From Streptomyces sp. S.PB5 (lineage in GTDB: Bacteria; Actinomycetota; Actinomycetes; Streptomycetales; Streptomycetaceae): 64,000 nt of DNA. The notes beneath the pieces were generated by a model. That model ran no database searches. It saw only the letters and a program-made list of their open reading frames with translations, and was not told where the DNA came from. Where the stretch lies: assembly GCF_030403745.1 (NCBI RefSeq), contig NZ_JAQMWP010000025.1, positions 62,001 to 126,000 of the forward strand. Direction: 5' to 3'. This document shows positions 48,301 through 64,000 of this stretch, in pieces (within the stretch, counting starts at the first letter, position 1; every line of letters begins with the position of its first letter). The translations under genes and the position numbers were made by a program.

Positions 48301-50830
48301 TGACGGGCTGGACCAGGACCGGGTGGGCGCTGATCTCGATGAAGACGCCGTGTCCCTGGCGGATCAACTCCGCGACGGCGGGTCCGAAGCCGACCTGGCC
48401 GCGCAGGTTGCGGTACCAGTAACTCCCGTCCAGGACACCGGCTTCCTGGATCCAGTCGCCGGTGACGGTCGAGAAGAAGGGGAGCATCGGGGCACGGGCA
48501 TCGACGCCGGAAAGGGTGGCGGTGAGGGTGGCCTCGATGTCCTCGACGTGGCGGGTGTGGGAGGCGTAGTCCACCGCGACCCGGCGGACCCGGACGCCGT
48601 CGGCCGACAGGGCCTCCAGTGCCTCGTCCAACGCCTCGGCGTCACCGGCGATCACGACCGACGCCGGGCCGTTGACTGCCGCGACCTCGACGCGGTCCGC
48701 CCAACGCTCCAGACGAGCGACGGCCTCAGAGACGCTGAGCGCGACCGAGGCCATGCCGCCCCGCCCGGCCAGCAGCTCGGCGATCGCCTGGCTCCGCAAC
48801 GCCACTACGCGAGCGGCGTCTTCAAGCGAGAGCGCGCCGGACACGCACGCAGCGGCGATCTCGCCCTGCGAGTGGCCCACCACCGCGTCCGGCAGCACAC
48901 CTACCGACGACCAGACGGCCGCCAGACCGAGCATCACCGCGAAACTGGCGGGCTGTACGACGTCGACCCGGTCCAGCAGCTCCGGGTCCGCCTCGCCCCG
49001 CAGCACATCCACCAACGACCAGTCGACGAACGGCTCCAACGCCGCCGCACACTCGGCGATCCGCTCCGCGAACACCGGCGAGGAGTCCAGCAACTCCCGG
49101 CCCATGCCCACCCATTGGGAACCCTGGCCCGGGAAGACCCACACCACGCTGCCGGGTGCGTCCGAGCCTCCGGAGACCAGGTTGGCCGCGCTCTCCCCTC
49201 GCTCGAGGGCCTTCAGCCCGGCCAGGGCCTCCTCCTGGGAGTCGGCCATGACGACCGCGCGGTCGCTCAGCACCGCCCGGCCGGAGACGAGCGCCCCGGC
49301 GACGCCGGGCAGCTCCTGGCCGCCGTTCTCGATGAACTCGGCGAGCCGACCGGCCTGTGCCGCCAGAGAGGCGGCGCTCCCCGCCGTCACGACCAGCGGG
49401 ACGACGCCGACGGGTGCCGTGGCCGCCGGGGCGACGGTGCCGGACGCGGGCGCCTCCTCCAGGATCACGTGCGCGTTCGTCCCGCTGACGCCGAACGAGG
49501 ACACCCCGGCCCGGCGCGGACGGCCCTGGCTCGGCCACTCCCGCGCCTCGGTCAGCAGCTCCACCGCGCCCGCAGTCCAGTCCACCTCGCTCGTGGGCCG
49601 CTCCGCGTGCAGCGTCCTGGGCAGCAGTTCGTGGCGCAGCGCCTGCACCATCTTGATGACGGCGCCCACGCCGGCGGCGGCCTGGGTGTGGCCGATGTTC
49701 GACTTCAACGAGCCCAGCCACAGCGGCTGTTCGGCGTCACGGTCCCGGCCGTACGTGGCCAGCAGCGCCTGCGCCTCGATCGGATCGCCCAGGGCCGTAC
49801 CGGTCCCGTGCGCCTCCACCACGTCCACGTCCGCAGCCGAAAGCCCGGCGTTGGCAAGGGCCTTGCGGATCACGCGCTGCTGGGCCGGGCCGCTCGGGGC
49901 GGTCAGACCGTTCGACGCCCCGTCCTGGTTCAAGGCGCTGCCGCGGATCACCGCCAGCACCTCGTGCCCGCGCTCCCGGGCGACCGACAGCCGCTCCAGG
50001 ACCACGACACCGACGCCCTCGGCCAGGCCCATTCCGTCGGCGCCGTCCGCGAAGGCCTTGCAGCGGCCGTCGGCGGCGAGGCCCCGCTGCCTCGAGAACG
50101 CCACGAAGTTACCGGGCGTGGACATCACCATCACACCGCCGGCGAGCGCCATGGAGCACTCGCCGCTCCGCAGCGCCTGCGCGGCCAGATGGATCGCGAC
50201 GAGCGACGAAGAGCACGCGGTGTCCAGGGTGATCGCCGGGCCTTCGAGTCCGAGGACGTACGACACCCGCCCCGAGGCCACGCTCGACGACGCCCCGGTG
50301 CCCGAGAAGCCCTCCGTCTCCGGGGTCACCACACCGCCGCCCGCGCCGTAGCCCTGGCCGGACAGCCCGGTGAACACCCCGACGTCGGTGCCCTTCAGCG
50401 AGGCCGGGTCGACCCCGGCCCGCTCGATCGCCTCCCAGGAGGTCTCCAGGAGGAGCCGCTGCTGCGGGTCCATCGCCAGCGCCTCACGCGGCGAGATCCC
50501 GAAGAACCCGGCGTCGAACAGGCCCGCGCCCCGCAGGAACCCACCCTGGGTGACGTACGAGGTGCCGGGGTTGTCGGCGTCCTCGTCGAAGAGGCCCTCC
50601 AGGTCCCAGCCACGGTCCTCGGGGAAACCGGAGACGGCGTCGCCGCCCTCGGCGACCAGCTTCCACAGCTCCTCGGGCGAGGACACACCGCCCGGGTAGC
50701 GGCAGGCCATGGAGACGATGGCGATCGGCTCGCGCGCCTGGTCCTGGACCTCACGCAGCCGGTTGCGGGCGTTGCGGGCGTCGGCGATGGCCCTTTTGAG
50801 GTAGTCGCGGAGTTGTGCCTCGTCAGCCAC
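45332..50830 (-). CDS. Type I PKS, one module (KS-AT-DH-KR-ACP)
   Basis: 1832 residues. N-terminal docking coil (LRDYLKRAIADARNARNRLR), KS (Cys near 206), AT with GHSQGEIAAACV (about 654) and YASH (about 757), specific for methylmalonyl-CoA. DH has an intact HAIGGLALLP (about 962) and LLDAALQ (about 1132). KR has a shortened nucleotide loop VSGGGSLG and VFEA in place of LDD (about 1484), with Tyr in SSGYGAANAYLDG (about 1537). ACP Ser is near 1711. The C-terminal 100 residues form a docking region (VLSRVNARIEDVESILG; DEVLDFIDEELGLV). GTG start with AGGGG upstream. The KR lacks the Asp of B-type enzymes, which suggests an A-type or altered alcohol, irrelevant if DH acts. Confidence 0.94.
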   Translation of the reverse strand: MADEAQLRDYLKRAIADARNARNRLREVQDQAREPIAIVSMACRYPGGVSSPEELWKLVAEGGDAVSGFPEDRGWDLEGLFDEDADNPGTSYVTQGGFLRGAGLFDAGFFGISPREALAMDPQQRLLLETSWEAIERAGVDPASLKGTDVGVFTGLSGQGYGAGGGVVTPETEGFSGTGASSSVASGRVSYVLGLEGPAITLDTACSSSLVAIHLAAQALRSGECSMALAGGVMVMSTPGNFVAFSRQRGLAADGRCKAFADGADGMGLAEGVGVVVLERLSVARERGHEVLAVIRGSALNQDGASNGLTAPSGPAQQRVIRKALANAGLSAADVDVVEAHGTGTALGDPIEAQALLATYGRDRDAEQPLWLGSLKSNIGHTQAAAGVGAVIKMVQALRHELLPRTLHAERPTSEVDWTAGAVELLTEAREWPSQGRPRRAGVSSFGVSGTNAHVILEEAPASGTVAPAATAPVGVVPLVVTAGSAASLAAQAGRLAEFIENGGQELPGVAGALVSGRAVLSDRAVVMADSQEEALAGLKALERGESAANLVSGGSDAPGSVVWVFPGQGSQWVGMGRELLDSSPVFAERIAECAAALEPFVDWSLVDVLRGEADPELLDRVDVVQPASFAVMLGLAAVWSSVGVLPDAVVGHSQGEIAAACVSGALSLEDAARVVALRSQAIAELLAGRGGMASVALSVSEAVARLERWADRVEVAAVNGPASVVIAGDAEALDEALEALSADGVRVRRVAVDYASHTRHVEDIEATLTATLSGVDARAPMLPFFSTVTGDWIQEAGVLDGSYWYRNLRGQVGFGPAVAELIRQGHGVFIEISAHPVLVQPVTEIVDESDAGAVVTGSLRREEGGLRRFLSSMAELFVRGVAVDWAGIVPARAARTRVDLPTYAFDHQHYWLHATETGGDAASLGLAGADHPLLGAMVRLPQSGGLVFTSRLSLKSHPWLADHAIGGLALLPGTGLVELAVRAGDEAGCGVLEELVIEAPLIVPEHGGVRLQVAVGAPGETGSRTVEIHSQSEDADPDAWARHATGTLSASAPARDSGFDFTAWPPPGAQQVETDAAGFYDELRERGVGYGPSFQGVRAVWRRGEELFAEVALPDEQRKEADRFGIHPALLDAALQTGSFRALAGTPGEEGGQPLLAFSWNGLVLHASGASALRVRVAPSGPDALSVEAADETGALVVTMDSLVSRAISAEQLETAASATDDSLFRVDWTELPLAQAPAPAWVPVAGAEDVPSVGASAVGVLEAFGGDSEDAVLALTTRVLKAVQAWLAASELEESRLVVVTRGAVPAGDGAVSDPAGSAVWGLLRAVQAENPDRFVLLDTDPASGAGAAPVLGTVLAAGEPQIAVRGTALSVPRLARADAQVPDPETAFGAGGTVLVSGGGSLGELITRHLVVRRGVRRLVLASRRGPDAEGVRELVAELTGHGAEMTVVACDMSDRARVEDLLASIPDLRAVVHTAGVFEAGLVGSLDRERLARVFAPKVDAVRHLDELTRDLELDAFVVYSSASSVFLGAGSSGYGAANAYLDGLMAHRRAAGLPGLSLSWGTWAYATNMTTHLDADDQASMSRRTSRDGVVALTPAEGMDLFDAAVGSQESLLVPVKLDLRGVRSAAAAGGTVPVLLRGLVPAGRQQARAAAGKDDDLLGRLTGLTEDEQEALLLDLVRTQAAVVLGHSGPESIRPESAFKEVGFDSLTSVELRNRLREATGLKLPATLVFDQPTPLVLTRYLRAELGISDDVLSRVNARIEDVESILGAVILDESMKSSITLRLQGLVARCNGVVEQTDVSTVAEKLESASADEVLDFIDEELGLV

Positions 50831-50885
50831 TTGATTCAGCCCCTAGGAAGTGGATGTGTGCGATTGCCGTGGGTGTGGGTGCGGT

Positions 50886-61640
<10,755 letters not shown>

Positions 61641-61674
61641 TTGATGTCCCCAATCTTTCCGCGGTGTCGAAGGA

Positions 61675-64000
61675 TCAGTTGTCGCCGAGCGCCAGGTGCA
61701 CGAGGTCGTCGACGTCCAGTTCGGCGATCGACCTCTCCTCGTCGGCGGCGTCGGGCGCGCCGATCTCCGGTGCGCCGTCGCCGAGGGCGGCGAGCTTGAC
61801 CAGGGCATCCATCAGTCCGGCCTCCCGGAACCGAGCGAGCGGGAGGTTGACGAGGGCGTTGCGCAGGCGTTCCTCGTCCACTTCGGGGCCCGCCGTGCCA
61901 CCGTCCGGGATGAGTTCGGCGTGCAGATGGCGGGCCAGGGTCTGCGGGTTCGGGTAGTCGAAGACGAGCGTGGCCGGGAGCTTGAGGCCGGTCTCCGCGC
62001 GCAGCCGGTTGCGCAGTTCCACGGAGGTGAGCGAGTCGAAGCCGGTGTCCTTGAACGCCGTGTCCGCGCCGATCGCCTCCGGTCCGGAGTGGCCGAGGAC
62101 GATCGCGGCCTGGGCGCGCACCAGGTCGACGAGGACCTTCTCCTGCTCGTCGGCGGGGAGTGCGGCGAGACGGCGCAGCAGCCCGTCTTCCCTGGCCGAT
62201 CCGGTCTGTGCCTGCTGCCGGCCCGCACGGACCAGGCCGCGCAGCATGTGCGGCACCGTGCCGCCCGCCGTCGCCTCGGCCCGTACCCCGCGCAGATCCA
62301 GCTTGGCGGGCACCAGGAGCGAGTGCGCGGATCCCACGGCGGCGTCGAAGAGTTCCATGCCCTCCGCCGGCGGCATGGCCTGGAGGCCACCGCGCCGGTT
62401 CATCCGGGACCGGGTGAGATCGTCGGTGCCCGCGGCCATACCGTCGGTCTGGTCCCACAGGCCCCAGGCCAGCGAGAGACCGGGCAGACCCGCAGCTCGC
62501 CTTTCCGCCATCAGACCGTCCAGGTAGGCGTTGGCGGCCGCATAACTGCCGCTGCCCGCGCCCATGAACACGGCCGAGACGGAGGAGTAGACGACGAACG
62601 CGTCCAGCTCCACGTCACGGGTCAGCTCGTCGAGATGGCGTACGGCGTCCACCTTCGGCGCGAACACCCTCGCCAGCCGCTCCGGGGTGAGGGTGCCGAC
62701 CACACCGGCGTCCAGGACACCGGCCGTGTGCAGCACGGCCCGCAGCGGCTGCGCGTCGGAGATCGAGGCCAGCAGGGCCTCGGCCTGGTCTCGGTCGGAC
62801 ACGTCGGAGGCCACGACCGAGACGGACGCGCCCTGTGCGGTGAGCTCGGCGGCCAGTTCCTGGGCGCCTTCGGCGTCCGGGCCGCGACGGCTGGCGAGGA
62901 CGAGGTGGCGGACACCGTGCCGGGTGACCAGGTGCCGGGCCGCCAGGGCGCCGAGCGAGCCGGTGCCGCCGGTGATCAGAACCGTGCCTTCCGGGCCGAA
63001 CATCGGCGCCGCGCCCGGGACTTGGGCGGCGGCGCGGGCGAGCCGGGGCGCCGACAGCGTCGTCCCGCGGACCGCGACCTGCGGTTCGCCACCGGCCAGT
63101 ACGGTGCCCAGGACGGCCGCCGGTCCGTCGTCGGAAGCCGGGTCGGTGTCGATCAGGACGATCCGGTCCGGGTTCTCGGCCTGCGCCGCACGAACCAGAC
63201 CCCACACCGCCGAACCGGCCGGGTCGGTCACCGCACCGTCACCGGCGGGCACCGCACCCCGGGTCACCACGACAAGACGTGACTCCTCGGGTCCGCCCGT
63301 GGCCAGCCAGGCCTGTACGACGCCCAACACCCGGGAGGACAGGGCGAGTACGGCGTCCGCCCCGTCGCCGCCGACGGCCTCGACCACCGCGACCGACGGG
63401 GTCTCCCCGTTCTCGGCGAGGGCCTCGACCTCGTCCGCGGTGGCGACCGGCGTCCAGGAGGGTGCGCTCACGGAGGCCTGGGCCGGGGGCAGTTCGGTCC
63501 AGTCGACCTGGAACAGCGCGTCGGTCGTGTTGTTCCCGGCTCCCGCCAACTGCTCGGCGGACAGGGTCCGCAGCGTCAGCGAACGTACCGACACCACCGG
63601 GCCGCCGGCCTCGTCCGCCGCCTCCAGCGACAGGCTGTCGGACCCGGTGGGCAGCAGCCGTACGCGCAAGGCCGAGGCGCTCGCGGCGTGCAGCACCAGG
63701 CCGCTCCAGTCGAGCGGCTGGCGCACCGCCGTCGCCGTGCCGTGCGTGTGGGCGTGCAGGGCGGCGTCGAGCAGCGCGGGGTGGATGCCGAACCGCGCGG
63801 CGTCCTTGCGCTGTTCCTCGGGCAGGGCGACCTCGGCGAAGAGTTCCTCACCGCGCCGCCAGACCGCCCGCACGCCCTGGAAGGCGGGGCCGTAGTCGTG
63901 TCCCTGCTCGCCGAGGTCGGCGTACAGGCCGCCGGTCTCGACGGGTTCCGCACCGGCGGGGGGCCAGGCTGCGAAGTCGAAGAAGTCCGCCCCCTGGGCC
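61675..64000 (-). CDS. Type I PKS, last module only, 5' part cut by window edge
   Basis: The visible 775 residues begin inside a DH domain (FDFAAWPPAGAEPVETGG, then YGPAFQGVRAVWRRGEELF and IHPALLDAALHAH). They continue with a KR that has the full GGTGSLG nucleotide loop and LDA at the LDD position, Tyr in GSYAAANAYLDG, an ACP with GFDSLTSVELRNRL and a C-terminal docking region ending LDVDDLVHLALGDN. No ER. It precedes the two-module gene by 34 bp. KS and AT of this module, other modules and presumably the AHBA-loading domain lie to the right of the window. Its KR region shares near-identical DNA with module 2 of the last PKS gene. Confidence 0.93.
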   Translation of the reverse strand, partial: AQGADFFDFAAWPPAGAEPVETGGLYADLGEQGHDYGPAFQGVRAVWRRGEELFAEVALPEEQRKDAARFGIHPALLDAALHAHTHGTATAVRQPLDWSGLVLHAASASALRVRLLPTGSDSLSLEAADEAGGPVVSVRSLTLRTLSAEQLAGAGNNTTDALFQVDWTELPPAQASVSAPSWTPVATADEVEALAENGETPSVAVVEAVGGDGADAVLALSSRVLGVVQAWLATGGPEESRLVVVTRGAVPAGDGAVTDPAGSAVWGLVRAAQAENPDRIVLIDTDPASDDGPAAVLGTVLAGGEPQVAVRGTTLSAPRLARAAAQVPGAAPMFGPEGTVLITGGTGSLGALAARHLVTRHGVRHLVLASRRGPDAEGAQELAAELTAQGASVSVVASDVSDRDQAEALLASISDAQPLRAVLHTAGVLDAGVVGTLTPERLARVFAPKVDAVRHLDELTRDVELDAFVVYSSVSAVFMGAGSGSYAAANAYLDGLMAERRAAGLPGLSLAWGLWDQTDGMAAGTDDLTRSRMNRRGGLQAMPPAEGMELFDAAVGSAHSLLVPAKLDLRGVRAEATAGGTVPHMLRGLVRAGRQQAQTGSAREDGLLRRLAALPADEQEKVLVDLVRAQAAIVLGHSGPEAIGADTAFKDTGFDSLTSVELRNRLRAETGLKLPATLVFDYPNPQTLARHLHAELIPDGGTAGPEVDEERLRNALVNLPLARFREAGLMDALVKLAALGDGAPEIGAPDAADEERSIAELDVDDLVHLALGDN
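63065..63288. repeat. Near-identical PKS segment, copy 2 (first PKS, last module)
   Basis: Partner of 35893-36116, same orientation, 27.2 kb apart. Identity this high, above the ordinary similarity between modules, suggests recent gene conversion or duplication. Confidence 0.8.

Overview
The window is very GC-rich, with strong third-position G/C bias, tightly overlapping genes (many ATGA/GTGA junctions) and the regulator and polyketide families typical of Streptomyces. I read it as a piece of a Streptomyces-like chromosome in which two natural-product loci lie side by side. This rests on reading the sequence only; no database search was run.

Left part (about 1-13.7 kb): the edge of a nonribosomal-peptide locus. 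It holds a truncated type II thioesterase, a SARP regulator, a secreted serine-hydrolase-fold protein lacking key catalytic residues, and a four-gene argC-J-B-D block, which is the complete glutamate-to-ornithine route. It also holds a StrR-type regulator, an LmbU-type regulator, a divergent pair resembling the piperazate enzymes KtzT (N-N bond-forming haemoprotein, PaiB fold) and KtzI (ornithine N5-hydroxylase), an MbtH protein with an N-terminal extension, a SnoaL-like protein and a second type II thioesterase. Together these predict a pathway glutamate -> ornithine -> N5-hydroxyornithine -> L-piperazate, feeding an NRPS that lies outside the window.

Middle (13.7-24.9 kb): a DrrA/DrrB-type ABC exporter with a DUF4097 protein, a type II dehydroquinase (RifJ type), a LuxR-type regulator, a phosphopantetheinyl transferase overlapping a metallophosphoesterase, a CPA2 cation/proton antiporter, a third type II thioesterase, an orphan 3Fe-4S ferredoxin, a short methyltransferase and an FAD aromatic hydroxylase of the Rif-Orf19/GdmM type.

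Right part (24.9-64 kb, all minus strand): an ansamycin locus. Transcription runs right to left through four type I PKS genes: one truncated by the window edge, then two modules, one module and two modules. These are followed by an amide synthase (RifF), a flavin-dependent halogenase, and the AHBA starter-unit genes in the order rifG-H-I-K-L-M-N. With the RifJ-type gene at 16.5 kb, all eight AHBA functions are present. Every module whose reductive region is visible is DH-KR without ER. The last PKS has no thioesterase domain, which fits release by amide formation. Its AT order, malonyl then methylmalonyl, predicts the 2-methyl-2,4-dienamide end common in ansamycins, and the halogenase suggests a chlorinated product.

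Most distinctive points: a StrR-type operator inside the strR-like gene; an 18-bp tandem-repeat tract forming a 142-residue N-terminal extension on the kanosamine kinase; loss of the SxxK lysine in the serine hydrolase; a dense CGTTGC motif cluster upstream of the DUF4097-ABC operon; two sequence classes of ketoreductase; and near-identical DNA blocks shared by distant PKS modules.
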